Shown here in pieces: positions 1-11,714 of a stretch of 64,000 nucleotides of DNA. A model generated the notes under the pieces. It was given only the letters and a program-made list of their open reading frames with translations, ran no database searches and was not told the DNA's origin. Location of the stretch: positions 280,001-344,000 of the forward strand of contig LR746271.1 of NCBI GenBank assembly GCA_902729315.2, written 5' to 3'. Source of the stretch: Spirodela intermedia (Eukaryota; Streptophyta; Magnoliopsida; Alismatales; Araceae). A program made the translations under genes and the position numbers. The stretch's first letter is position 1. The number at the start of each line of letters is the position of its first letter.

Positions 1-2700
1 TCAGGAGCAAGGTACAGGACTGAGAAGGCCAGCGAAGGCTTTGCTTCCCCCACCTATCCTCCTCTTCCTTTCCTTGTGATTTGTCTGAAGGGGATTTATG
101 ATGGCTGTCGCTTTAGAGGAAGTTATCAGGGATGGCGACGGACCAGCAACACCTAAACTTCGCCGGGAAGCAGCCTCCGGACGCCCCCCGTAGTCTCGCC
201 CAATACAACATTCAGAAAGGTCTGAATAGGATAAAGGATCATGCTCTATTTTGAAGTCCGAGGTCTACTTTCTGTTCGCCGAGGGACAGGGATAACAATC
301 GGAAATTTTCCAGATTGCTACACTTGCATCTGTGGTAGGACTTGCCTCAATGTACTTTCGAAGTTTCCTTGCTGTGGTTGGTTGGAAAGTAATGGTATGC
401 TTTTTTGTGACTAATAGAAAAAATAAAACATAGATCCTCGCCTCCATATTGATGATGCGTCGTCATAATTTATTGACTAATTTAATATTTTCTCAATGCC
501 TCATTTTATCTTTGAGCATCATATTGTTATCTCTGTTGCTTTCGCCGATTGTTACAAAACAAACTACATTTAAAAGATTTTTGTTACCATCATAGTAACA
601 TTTTTGCTAATTCAGCGTCTTCAACACGGAATACGTTGAACCGTTGACATACTGTGAAATGTTTGACCAAAGACTGTTTCAACCACCATTTTTATAAATT
701 CCATAATAATTGAAAGAGTAGACCCCAGCATCATTTTCATTGTATGGAACGATATTCTGAGAGTGTGATCACTCTGTTGGCAATCTTGTTGTATATTTTG
801 GTTTTCGATGTTATGTAGATGGGAAATGTGATGGGAATTCATCAATTGAAATTCTTTGCTCTGCTTTCGATAGATTTTTTGTCGACTCTGAAGAGATCAG
901 ATCCAGGTATTTTGTTCCTTTGACTACTTTCTTGCGGTTGTCTTTGATCTTTTATAGACCCATTAGAAGTGAACATAAGGAGCCCTATAATTTCAAATTA
1001 AGATCACATAAGACGCTGTCATCATATATTGTAAGATGTATTGGGCTGTCTGTTTCTCAGGAATTCATCATATATCTATGTGTCGCCTCTTCTCTCGCAG
1101 AACGCGCATGGGCACCATGAATGCTAAACATCATGAACATTGTTTGAGCAGATGCCTTACAACGCCTATGGTTCGATGTGAAAAACAAGTTGCAGAAGAA
1201 TCAATTTGGCTTGTCAATTTGTTCACTATATTCCCTACAATTCTCCACTTTCGAATAGAATATCTAAAATCTGTTTAAGACAAATTGGAAGCACAGCGAA
1301 CTTGTTATAAGCGTTCACCGACATATTGAAGTCTGCAGCAATATCCTTTACCCTCATCCTGAGGTTCACTTTTTGTTAATTTTTATCATCTGCACGAATC
1401 GCCTCTATTTTTATTTAAGTGTCCTCGTGCGTCATCTCGTAACCAAGTGCACTGTACCAGTCTTGGATCTACTTTTTTCCATGATTTCTTGCTCAGCATT
1501 ACTGCCCAAGACATTTTAATAATTTTGTTTCTCAAAGTCATCGCATCCAGCCCACGGTAGCAGCGTTAAAGTCACATATTTTAAAACTTTCATTGGTAAT
1601 GTATGCAGTTGTCATTGGGCTTTGAAGCTCGAATTCCCCTGTTTATCTCTTGCTGTAACCTAGTCGTCACTGCACCTGCTTTCCTAGTCAGTTTTCTGTA
1701 CGATATGATACTGGGTAGGCAAAGAAATATTTTTGCTTTGTCTTTCACTTGTCATCGGAAGCTCAAGCAACAGATGGTACATTGATGACATTGGCACGGA
1801 GACCAAGACCTTGATGAAGGAAGCCTCGGAGATGGTGGAGAGAGGAATCAAGAATCCACTCTTAAGGTCTGAGAAGAAGAGAGTGCTAGTTCTCCTGAGT
1901 GAGTTCTATCAGATCAAGAAGAATTAAGAAGAATTTATCGAGGATTTTAGCCAGGGACCACTTCTCTATATTAATCTGGTCTTTAGCTGTCTGAAAATTT
2001 CGATCTTTATTATTTTTACCAAAATCCACAGCCAAATATCACGGAATGCATGCCTGCACACTCATCCGACACTCACGGAATGTTTTTATTTTATAATTTC
2101 TTTTGAAATCCAGTCTCCTTAGAGCATGGAACGTTTATACGTTCGTCTAAAATTTAAGTCTAAGGAAGAGGTGCAGATGAAGCAAGCAAAAGGGCAGCTG
2201 CAGAAACTGAACAAGGGAACCATGGCAGTAATAGAAAGTCAACTGAAAAGGTCTGACTCAGATAATCTTAATTACCGGGGGCCAAGATTTTCATTGTTCT
2301 CACATCCGCCTGAATGAAAACCCGTTGACGGGTCCATTTTTTTTTTTTGTGTTTTTATGTGGCGATCAGGGAGGAGTCTGTGGAGGTCAGGAACTTCTTT
2401 CTAGGGTTTCCTCGTGATTATATTTCTTTATCGTTCACCTCCTGATCTAACTTTCTTCTTCCTCTGCTTTCTGATCTAACGGGTCTCTTTATTGTTGACA
2501 GCGGCTGTTGCTTGAGGTAGACTGCCAGAGATTGATTTCTCCTTCCTCCGGTTTCCTCCTCCTGTCGCATTTCTCTCCCTCGCTCTCTCCAAACTCTCTG
2601 GTCTTTAGTGAGAAATTGTCTAGGTCCATGAAGTCAGCTACCCTTCACCGCAGCTCCCCGACCGAGTCAAACCACAGTTGAGTTGACTTACATGTATCCA
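1..2700. other. Unresolved 5' end of window, possible gene tail
   Basis: No complete gene could be modelled here. An ATG at 132 on the plus strand opens about 31 codons up to a possible GT donor near 226, with an in-frame stop just upstream at 114-116. A second open stretch ends at 1924-1926 and looks like a terminal exon (see separate entry). The rest is AT-rich with many stops and may be introns or intergenic DNA. At 2788-2815 a short tandem repeat (unit ATCAAGG) overlaps the stop of the neighbouring PPR gene. Confidence 0.3.
1775..1927 (+). CDS. Possible terminal exon of an unrecognised gene
   Basis: This plus-strand stretch reads as about 50 codons of charged, helix-prone protein and ends in TAA at 1924-1926. 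The tail reads ...LLRSEKKRVLVLLSEFYQI.... Several AG acceptors lie just upstream (around 1765-1775), so it would fit a last exon whose earlier exons lie further left or outside the window. I do not recognise the family. The Lys/Glu-rich composition and lack of stops in otherwise stop-rich DNA are the only support. The acceptor and start coordinate are approximate. Confidence 0.3.
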   Translation, partial: WYIDDIGTETKTLMKEASEMVERGIKNPLLRSEKKRVLVLLSEFYQIKKN

Positions 2701-2802
2701 GGGATCATCCCATCTCCAGCCGGTCAACTCCAGACCACTTATCCGAAGGATCCTCACGAATGCAAAAAACAGCATACTGATAAAAATATCAAGGATCAAG
2801 GA

Positions 2803-4665
2803 TCAAGGATCGGCCAGGATTTTATTCATACAATCATCGACCAGAGGTGGGTTCTTCCCGCAGAGGGTTTCAATCAGTAACCCACAGATGGGCCCTCCGA
2901 GGCGACGCCGCCCAACTGTCACCATCTTGTTGAAGACCAGCAGAACGTCGTCCAACCGGTCGCCGGCGCAGAGGCAGACCAGCATCCTGTTGAACGTCTC
3001 CTCCTCGGGCGTGTTGCCGGCGCCGAACGTCCTCGCCAGCCACCGCATCCCCTCGTCGGCGTTCCCCGCGTCACAGAAGCCTCGGATGATGCAATCAAAG
3101 GAGCGGGACAATGGCTCCACCTTCCTCCTCACCATCTCCTCCAGCAAATCGCCGGCCGCCGTCAAATCGCCGGCGTTGCAGAGCGCCCGTATGAGGGGGT
3201 CACAGGTCTCGCCGCCGGGTCGCAGGCCGGCATCCAGAAGCTCCCTGTAGATGCCCACAGCCTCAACGATCCTCCCGCCGCCGGCGAGGCCCTGAATCAG
3301 CGTGTTGTAGGAAATCACATCCCGGTGGATGCCCTTCGCCGGCATCCCCTGGAACACGGCGAACGCCGCCGCCGTCATACCCTGTGAGCAGAACCCGGCG
3401 ATCATGGTGTTGCAGGTGACGGTGTTCTCAGAGATCCCCGAGGAGAGCATCTCCTCGTGCAGCCGCAGCGCCGCAGCTGGGTCGCCCTTCTTCCAGTGGT
3501 GGTCCACGAGGACGTTGTAGGTGTACCGGTTGGGGACCAGGCCCTTGCCGATCATCTCCTCCCGCAGTCCGAGGGCCTCCTCCGTTCGACCCATCTTGCA
3601 GAGGCCGTCGATCATGGCTGTGTAGGTGGGCACATCCGGGGAATACCCTCTCAACTTGAGCTCCTCAAAAACGCGTAGCCCTTCTGATCCCAGCCCGTTC
3701 CTGCAGAGCCCGTGGATGATCGCCTGGTAGATGAAGACGTCCGGGGGGCGGCCGGCGGCGATCATCAGGTGGAGGACCTCCGACATCTCGCCGTAGCTTC
3801 CTTCTCCGGCGAGGCCGGCGACCAGTCCAGTGAAGAAGACGGCGTCCGGCGAGACGCCGTCTCTGGCGAGCCCCCGCAGGAGGCGGTGTGCCTCGGAGAG
3901 CCGCTTCTCGGCGCAGAGAGCTCCAGCGAGGGAGCCCGCCGTGGAGGCGTCGCCGGCGACCCCCCACTGCGTCATCTTCTCGTAGAAGCGCCAGGTGAGG
4001 TCAGGTCTCCCGGCCCTGAGAGACCCCGCGAGGGCGGCGTTCCAGAAGGGTGCAGAGGGGGTGAAGCCCAGCTCTGATTTCAGCAGGATCACCGCTTCCA
4101 GAGCCTCCTCAAGGGCGTTCTCGGCGCAGAGCTGATCGAGGAAGAAGCGCAGGGACCGGTTCTCGGGGCGGCATTTCGTCGAGCGGATGATGGCCATGGC
4201 GGCGCCCCACGCACGGGCCGCCACCAGGCCGTCGAACACAGCGGTGGACGCCGCCGGATCGGCGGCGGTGGCGGCGGATGAGGAAGAGGAGGCCGCCCAG
4301 AGGAAGTACCTGAGGGAGAGGAATGGGTCCGAGGACTGGCGGCGGAGGACTTCCCGGACGCAGGAGGGGTGGAAGAGGAGGGACTGAGGATAGCAGGCGG
4401 AGAGATCTTGGAGGAGACTCTCCTCCCATCTGGGTCGCCCTCTGATGGCCTTACAGACCTTCCCGGCGATCTCAGAGATGAGTTGAGCTCGATCACCTTC
4501 TTTTCCCTCGCCTACCGCGGACGCCGCCGCCGGCGATGGTTCCGCCTGCGGCGGAGAGGTAGAGGCGGAGTCAGTTTCCCCGGCGGTGAGCTCGCGGGTC
4601 TGCGTTTGGCGGCGGCGGAAGGGGCGAAGAAGGCGGAGGCGCCGGGAGTCGGCGGCGGCGAGCAT
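2803..4665 (-). CDS. P-class pentatricopeptide repeat protein
   Basis: An intronless GC-rich ORF of 620 residues. It is tiled with 35-residue helical PPR units carrying typical P-class signatures such as TYTAMIDGLCKMGRTEEA, TYNVLVDHHWKKGD and SYNTLIQGLAGGGRIVEA, from about residue 140 to the C-terminus. It has no E or DYW tail, so it should bind organellar RNA in processing or stabilisation rather than editing. The N-terminus (MLAAADSRRLRLLRPFRRR) is Arg-rich and free of acidic residues, as in a mitochondrial or plastid presequence. I start it at the ATG at 4665; the reading frame runs further upstream, but only from a GTG codon. The layout resembles Arabidopsis At5g18950, from memory only. 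No neighbour suggests a specific target. Confidence 0.9.
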   Translation of the reverse strand: MLAAADSRRLRLLRPFRRRQTQTRELTAGETDSASTSPPQAEPSPAAASAVGEGKEGDRAQLISEIAGKVCKAIRGRPRWEESLLQDLSACYPQSLLFHPSCVREVLRRQSSDPFLSLRYFLWAASSSSSAATAADPAASTAVFDGLVAARAWGAAMAIIRSTKCRPENRSLRFFLDQLCAENALEEALEAVILLKSELGFTPSAPFWNAALAGSLRAGRPDLTWRFYEKMTQWGVAGDASTAGSLAGALCAEKRLSEAHRLLRGLARDGVSPDAVFFTGLVAGLAGEGSYGEMSEVLHLMIAAGRPPDVFIYQAIIHGLCRNGLGSEGLRVFEELKLRGYSPDVPTYTAMIDGLCKMGRTEEALGLREEMIGKGLVPNRYTYNVLVDHHWKKGDPAAALRLHEEMLSSGISENTVTCNTMIAGFCSQGMTAAAFAVFQGMPAKGIHRDVISYNTLIQGLAGGGRIVEAVGIYRELLDAGLRPGGETCDPLIRALCNAGDLTAAGDLLEEMVRRKVEPLSRSFDCIIRGFCDAGNADEGMRWLARTFGAGNTPEEETFNRMLVCLCAGDRLDDVLLVFNKMVTVGRRRLGGPICGLLIETLCGKNPPLVDDCMNKILADP

Positions 4666-4776
4666 GGTCTCGAGGAGGGCGCACGCATCTCTTCCCCGCT
4701 CAGGCGATGATGATGAGGGGGGGGGGAAGAGGAAGCCGATCCTCGAGGGGTGGGATCGGATCGCTGGATCGGTCAC

Positions 4777-5213
4777 ACCCGGTCGTCACGGCTGGAACGG
4801 ACCGGACCCGATTCCCCCCTCCCACCCCATTCCATTTCGGGTAAAATTCACGTAAAATATACGTTTATTGCTTAACTCCCAAAATATAATTTGGCCTTTG
4901 ACGAAAAGAACGTAGAGAGAGAGGGGCTAATTAGTCCACTAAAACCCCACCAGTTATCTTTAAACTCAGGCTAGACTCCCTCGAAGCTCCATGCAGGGAT
5001 TCATGACCAATTAATAATCTGGCAAAGGGTTAAAGATTAAAAAATCCTGATTTTTACGAGGGTCAATCCCCCCCTTCCCCCAACCTTGGACCATAATTCT
5101 GTAAAAGTAAGTAAAAATATCGTCTTTTAACAGCATATCTATGTTTGTTGTCGTATGAAACCCAATAATCAAATAAATTAGAAAAATACCACTAAAAATG
5201 GAGGAACATGCGC

Positions 5214-5278
<65 letters not shown>

Positions 5279-6457
5279 TTGAAGAGGAAGAAGACGACGA
5301 TGATTAGAAGGAGAGAAGCTAAGAAGTAAGCTCCTCCTATTCAAAGATCAACAATAAGTTAACACAAAAAAATTATCATAGCTTAATAAATTCATGTTCA
5401 AGACCTAAAACTCACCAACCTAGTTCATCAAACCTTCCAACACCCCAGAACTCATGGTTTCATCAGCTCATAAAGCTGCATGCATAAAAAAAGATTAGCC
5501 TAAAAAAGTATGTATGAGAATTAATCTTAATGTGGATATTTATGTATAAAGTATACACTATGGGGTTATTATTGAGTTAATCTCACTTAAAATGATTCAC
5601 GAAAGTTTGAGAATTTAAGATTATGACATCTTTCATAATTATGCACGTAACTATGAATACGTGTAAAGACTGTCTTATTTTAATTTTAGGACGAGCTAAA
5701 TTGAAAAAAGACATCAAGAGACAGATCACGTTTTGTCCGTATATAAAGGGTCATGGCGCTTTTAGATCAACACAAAAGAGTCAACCAATGACTTTCTCAA
5801 AGAGAAATGAGATACTCAAAGGGCAAGGACCATGACCCTCTATTTATAGACAAGAGTGTCATAGTATTTGTCTCATATATCAATAGTCACTCATAGAACA
5901 TCTAATTTCTTCATGAGTAAGTCATTTGACAATTTCTTTATGTTTGATCCGAAATGACCATAACCCTCTATTTATAGAAAAAGAGGTGATTTATCTCCTA
6001 ATATATTTTTCCAATTTAACCCATCATAAAATTAAATTAAGATATGATCTCTATAGATATTTATAATTATGTTCATATTTATGAGAAATGTCATAAATTT
6101 TCATGAATCAATTTAAGCAGAATTAACTCAACGATAACAATTCGTATACAATTTTCAACATTGAGATTAATTCTAACAACAGTAATTGGACGAGAATTCA
6201 CCACTAGCCTATCATACTATTGATATTCACAACAAGATCTTCACCATCAGAAGGAGTTCACACATTTTGATTTTGACATCAGAGGGAATTGAAAAGAGGA
6301 GAGCAATGATTCTTCGAGAGAATCTGATCTACTATACGATGCACAATATTTTATAGCTAAACAATATGAATGCCACCTAGAGAAGAATTATAATACAGCG
6401 GGCAGAAGGTGGGCGCTCATTATGCGGAGGGCCCGTGAGGGATGGCCATCCTTTCCT
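4777..6457. other. Intergenic, AT-rich, CT microsatellite and possible TE relic
   Basis: No gene is seen. A pure (CT)n tract lies at 5216-5275. From about 5480 to 6370 the DNA is AT-rich, and the phrase ACCCTCTATTTATAG occurs twice (near 5834 and 5963), about 130 bp apart. This looks like duplicated promoter or LTR material from an old element, but no PBS, polyprotein or clear ends were found. Confidence 0.4.
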
Positions 6458-7755
6458 CTACGTGCATCTGAAGCCCTTGCAGGCCGCCAGCCATAGGATG
6501 ACTACAAGCAGCAGGAGGGCTCCCACGATCGTCATTTTCAGTCTAATATTATGGAGCCATATTTTTCTTCGAAGTTGTCTCCCCTGCCTCTGGAAGCTCT
6601 CCGCCTGACAAATATAGCAGGGCTTTTTTGAGTGGGAATTTTTTTCGTTTTTGGTTCCCCTGTTAGTTCATCGAAAAACACACTTAATTACCTGGAATTG
6701 CAGGCTCCCGGTCTTTTCCACCAAGAGTTCGATCTTCTCACCGCGATCAAGAACCTACACGGGTTTTCACGTTAGAATAGAAGACATCGTCTCTTCGTTT
6801 GATACTTCTGGATTAAAACTGGCTACTTGTACGGGTAAAATCATGGGCACGTTTTGAGATGATTTTCTCTGCGATAAGCCGCTATGAATTGGACATTTAC
6901 TAAACATAATTGTGTATTTGGGGACGGAGGATCCAAGGGTTTGATCTTCTTAGCATGAAGCCAAATGGGTCAGGCATAAACGCGAGCTCTTTTTCATTTT
7001 AAATCAGGAATAAATAACGGAACATAATCTAACAGTTTCCTCTTCTCAGGAGAAATAAATTATTTTGTCATTGGATAGAGTATGCACCTTCTCAATGTTG
7101 TCGATCATTATGCCTTTGACCTCCGTTATCTGAGACTTTAATTTGGATACCTTGATCATCTCTCCTGGGTGACTCGTGCAGTAGCTCATGTGCTCCTTCA
7201 GCCTCGGTCTGCTCCAAGAAAGCTATGAGCAAGAATGAGATTGTTGAAAATACCTCAGGACGAAGTCAACCACACGTACCCAAAATCTCGGTCAAGATTG
7301 TATGCTATGCTGAATTTTTCTTCAAACAGGTCATCCTCCTCCTCAACATCAAGCACATGGGGGCCACCTGGCTTGATGTCAGTTTCATAGCGACGCAGAA
7401 AATCATCCTTCACTCGCTCTAGAAACACAAAGGGTAAACCCCTCAGTGCTGCTTCGTCTGCCACAACGAGGAAAACTGCAGAGGACAAAATGAAGATCAA
7501 TCAAATATGGGGCAGAAAATCACAAACTGAGGATCACATATTCAACATCGAGATGAGATTAATACCAAATCCATTGTCCACAAGAAAATTGAAAGTATGG
7601 CCACCGCATGTGTAAGTGTATTTGTGGTTGCCCGGCGGCAATTTCTGTAGACATTGAATAGCTATTGTGCTGAAATTCCCAGAAAATGATGTGTGCTCTG
7701 CAAGCACAACCGTCCCCTTCGCCACAAAACTGTATATCAGAAATTGTTTACTCAT
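6458..7755 (-). CDS. VAMP727: VAMP727-like longin R-SNARE
   Basis: Five exons (7566-7755, 7280-7475, 7088-7208, 6692-6754, 6458-6604) join in frame at GT-AG sites to give 238 residues. The N-terminal longin domain starts [21 protein letters not shown] and contains an acidic stretch ([14 protein letters not shown]) that marks the plant VAMP727 subgroup off from VAMP721-726. The SNARE helix follows, with the zero-layer Arg in [17 protein letters not shown], then a C-terminal anchor ([18 protein letters not shown]). VAMP727 acts in fusion between late endosomes and the vacuole with SYP22-type partners. An acceptor (CTTCTGCAG) about 45 bp above the ATG indicates a 5'-UTR intron. The next gene upstream is on the same strand. 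Confidence 0.95.
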
Positions 7756-8881
7756 GGCTCCGATACGGAGATGTTTAAGAAAGCGCTGTGGTTCCTAAGA
7801 GACCTGCAGAAGCGCAATCCAGTTGCAGGAGCAAATGATCAGCTGTGACGATAAAACAAAACAGAGTTGAACCGAAAATAAAAATAAATAAATTTCATAT
7901 CACGATGTACCCGGCATGTAGACATGCAAAGAAATCCTACCAGAATATTTCTAACGGAACAATTATAAAATTCGACGTTTAAAGGAACATAGAAGAACAG
8001 TAGCATCAATCCGCAGGGCCGCGTGTTATTGCAGATGTTAAAACGTTTGGATACGCCAACTCGACGCAACATGGATCAGTTAAACAGTATCATCACCGTA
8101 AAACGAGCAACGACCGGACAGAGAATTTGACGGACCATCGACTAGCCAGTCGACAAATATATACAGGCTTGCTCGCAAACAGAAAAACGAAGGATAAACC
8201 AAGTACTTTAATGTATATGCTGAGAGACTACAACAGCCGACAAAGATGCGACAATAGAACTCCCGCAGGCGATCGTCGGATCTAATAAGCCGGACAAACA
8301 GGACAGCCAACACGCCGAGAACGAAGACGATAGAAGAGAAGAGAAATCGAGCCACTCATCGTTCTAGCACCGGGATTCAGGATCCAGGAGGAACAAACGG
8401 ACTCAGACGCAAGAAGGGGAAGAAACCGCACCCTCGACGCCTCTCTCCGATCTGCTTTCTCCGCCTCCAAGCCCCCCCCCCCCCCCCCTTCGTCCCTCTC
8501 ACAGTAACAAACTGTTGCCGAGATTTCCCGCCTCCAAACCAGAAAATTGGCGGAATCGAGATCTAACTCAATAAAATGCGACGGCTCACGGCCCCACCAG
8601 TCAACCAAGGACCGGCCGTTGAAGAACAGCGGTTGGGGAACCACGTTCGGGCTTCCACGTCATCATTTCCCGCCATTAGTTGGGGTGAAATCGCTATTTC
8701 CTTATTTTACTCGGGGGACGTGTGAGAATACCCCCCCGATGGCCCCTCAAGCTCTCCCTTCACGGGCCGGCCCGGCCCAACCACAGAGGGTTTCGGGCCT
8801 CAGCCCGGCAGTTGAAGACGAGTCACAGAAGAAGAGAGAGAGAGAGAGAGGGGGGGGGAGTAGCAGAGGGCTCTGTCTGTT
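7756..8881 (-). promoter_or_regulatory. Leader and promoter region of the VAMP727-like gene
   Basis: This gap lies between the VAMP727-like start and the stop of the next minus-strand gene. It should hold a 5'-UTR intron (acceptor about 45 bp above the ATG) and the leader exon near 8290-8480. Short ATG-initiated frames on the minus strand near 8355 could be upstream ORFs, one of which encodes a hydrophobic segment (FLFSSIVFVLGVLAVLFVRL). A homopolymer C run sits near 8470-8488 and a short GA run near 8836-8850. No other gene is supported. Confidence 0.4.
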
Positions 8882-11072
8882 TCAGTCGGATCGGTGGCGC
8901 CGCTTGTTGCTCTGCCTCCCATGACTTCTCTTGCCATCAGGCTCCTGGGAGCGCTTCTCTCGTTTCCTCTCCTCGCGCCGCCTCCTCTTCCTGCTCTCAC
9001 GGTCCTCCTCCTCGGGGGCTCTCTCCGGGGACGGGGGAGCCTCCGCGGCAGGTATTTTGGGCGCCGCCGCCTCATCCTCTGCATCCGACAGAGCCTCCGG
9101 CAGGGACCTCGACTGAGCCCATGCCTCATGTCCTCTGCACCCACCAAAAGAAACAGGACCGAACTGAGTCACCAACCATGAAAACGGTCTTTGGTCGGAT
9201 GCTCACCAAAGAATCAAAGACCTACTTGTATAAGCCGAGGCCTTGGACCTGCGCCGCCTCGGCATGGCCGGCGCCCAAGTCCTCGGCAGTGGAGCCCCGC
9301 TTCGTGAGTTCTGCGTACTCGTGCTTGTCCAATCGGTTCCCTTGGGGTCGGGCCGCCCGCTTCGGGGCCAGGCCCAGGGCTTCGCGCATGGCTTGCTCCT
9401 CCTGCTCCTTTATCCTCCTGATCTCGTCTTTGATGGCGTCTTCATCTGCCTTGGATTTTTTATCCTTCGCGTACCAGTGAAGATCCTTTCCTACAGAGGC
9501 AAGTTAACAAAAAATGAAAATAGTAACTACTTAATTATCTGGGACAAATTTCTTTCAGTGGATCGAAAATGAACATGGAAAGCCTTTGCTTGTATCTAAA
9601 TAGGAGATTAACATCACACTGTTCCTGTGTACCCATGGCCATAGTTATTATAAAACAGGATTAAAAATTTAACTTTAATGAGAAAAAATGAACTGGTGGA
9701 AAAGAAAGAAAGTTCCTTCCTGCCATGGGTACACAGGAACTGGTGGTATTGAACTGGTGGAAAAGAGAGAAAGTACCTTTCTGCCATCTACCAACGGGAG
9801 CCATAATGCTATGGCCAAGGTAGTTTTCTCGATGCTTATCGACTTTGACATCGTCCCATGTGAATTCTATAAAAAGAAGAAGAAGAAGCAAGAGTCAATG
9901 ATTTTATTTCTTTCAAGAATATATTTGAAGCAGCCCAATACATCATTAACTAAAAATATGCAGCGTAGCAACAACACTTTGCCGGATGCTGGGGGAAAAA
10001 AAGGGGGGGAGAGGGATGGAAGGGAGAACCTTCGCTTAAAAAGCAATTGCTAAAAAAATGATCTCGCCTGCTGCCACAGGCAGAACAGATAGACTTGGAT
10101 CAAGCTTACCCACAGTGTATCACAAAGGAAAATAGCCTGAACCCTTGAAAATCGTAGCAGAGTGTATACAAAAAATGTACTGCGTTGTGAATCCGGTTTG
10201 GAAAGAAATTGATACAATCAGTATTCTACTGTAACATAAAATCCATCCTTATTTTGACTTCTTGTTGGTCGTGAACACTAAGAAGACCAGCTCTGCATAT
10301 TCATAATGACCTCCAAGCATTCTATCGCGTATATCCTCTCAACTGCTGTGCTGTTGTGATTAACCTACTTGATCAGCTCTTCGGAAAATTTAATTAAAAC
10401 ATAAGGATTTGGTGTATTGCTTAGTCTCAGCAAAGAAGTCACTAGCCGTTAACATCTAAAAAGTTCCTGCAGTCCTGCCGCGGTGACTAATTACTCTTTT
10501 CCGCATTCCGGAAATGCCACAAATCCAAATTACCGCGTTCGACAGGAAGGGAAGCAAAACAAATACCAAATCATGACAAAAATTTAAACGTTAAACTAAC
10601 CAAAAGTGGAGTAGAAAAAAGAAGAAGTGCATGAATCCCCTCTGAAAGACGGTAGAAAGCCTCCAGCATCCCGGGGAATTCCTACTTTGATGAGTTCTTA
10701 AGTCACGAAGAAACTCAAACCAAAAAAACGATGAGAAAAAACTATCTCGTCCGAGAGAAAACTTGGGCCGGAATGAAGAAACCCTAGAAATCATAGATTC
10801 GCAGGTTTCGGCCCCAGATCCGTGCTAAGGTCTAGTCACCCCATCCAAAAATATCTAAAGCACAATTCGATCCTTCAATCCATCAGAGACAATATCATAG
10901 AGGCCACAAAAACAAACGGGGAAGCAGAATCGGCTTGGCGCTCCGATGAAAACTCCCACGATGGAAGGGGAACACCGGAAAAAGAGAAATCGTCCCCAAG
11001 ACATGACAACGTGGCAAGGAAAAACTTACGGTCGCGACCGCCTCGGACGCCTCCTCTCGTCGGATGATACAT
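8882..11072 (-). CDS. MMTAG2-like nuclear protein (kinase phosphorylation domain)
   Basis: Four exons (11030-11072, 9777-9866, 9226-9490, 8882-9134) splice in frame to 216 residues. The N-terminus ([20 protein letters not shown]) and the segment [19 protein letters not shown] define the family conserved with animal multiple myeloma tumour-associated protein 2. Further in-family phrases are [20 protein letters not shown] and [17 protein letters not shown]. The C-terminus is an acidic/Pro stretch followed by an Arg/Lys-rich tail, suggesting nuclear localisation. The biochemical role is poorly known; association with RNA-processing factors is plausible but inferred. The frame extends one codon above the ATG as GTG, so I use the ATG at 11072. 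Intron 2 carries a duplicated copy of the exon 2 donor region (see findings). Confidence 0.9.
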
Positions 11073-11075
11073 CAC

Positions 11076-11714
11076 CCCCTTTCTCTTCTGCTACCTCCGG
11101 AGCCCTGTGTTCTTCCGATCGAGGAAGGCAGAAACGCTATTAGCTGAACCGCGCTTGGGTTTAATTAATAGGAAAATTTCATACTATCTACACCCTAAAA
11201 GAATATATATTACGTAAATATCCAAACTCGATGCGCGATAAAAGCCATTTCGTAAGAAACTTGATTTTAATAAAATTTAAGTTTAAATGAAATAGGCTCC
11301 TTAAATTTCCTCGCACATGCCGCCGTTTTCTCTTAATAAGACCTTAAAAAATCGAACTTATAATTAAAATACGCAAACCCACTCTCTAATCCCGTATTTC
11401 TTGATTAAAAATATATATTTTAGTTTATAACAAAAATAAACCAATAAAATATGACATCCCTGACTAGTCAGCATGTATCTACGCGTACTGATGAGGCTGG
11501 TTTTTCTTTTTTCTAACAAAAATAATTCCCTGAAAGAATATAAACCCCCAAAAAATAATAAATATGAGGGATTATTCATCGCCTCCGCGGCACCCAGAAA
11601 GCGCAGGCACATAAAGTTGGGATCTTTCGGATTGCTCAACGATCTAAATAACTGTATGATCACATAAAGTTGGGATCTTTGGATCGCTGGAGGATGAAAA
11701 CAACTGTATGATCT
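11076..11714. other. Intergenic, AT-rich
   Basis: This is the promoter side of the MMTAG2-like gene and the 3' side of the EIF1AD gene. It is AT-rich and holds short open frames but nothing that looks coding. A 15-bp phrase (CATAAAGTTGGGATC) occurs twice, near 11611 and 11663, as a direct repeat. Confidence 0.5.

Noticed and set aside
4666-4776. Upstream extension of the P-class PPR frame
   Set aside because: Depends on a GTG codon; the ATG at 4665 gives a better presequence and context.
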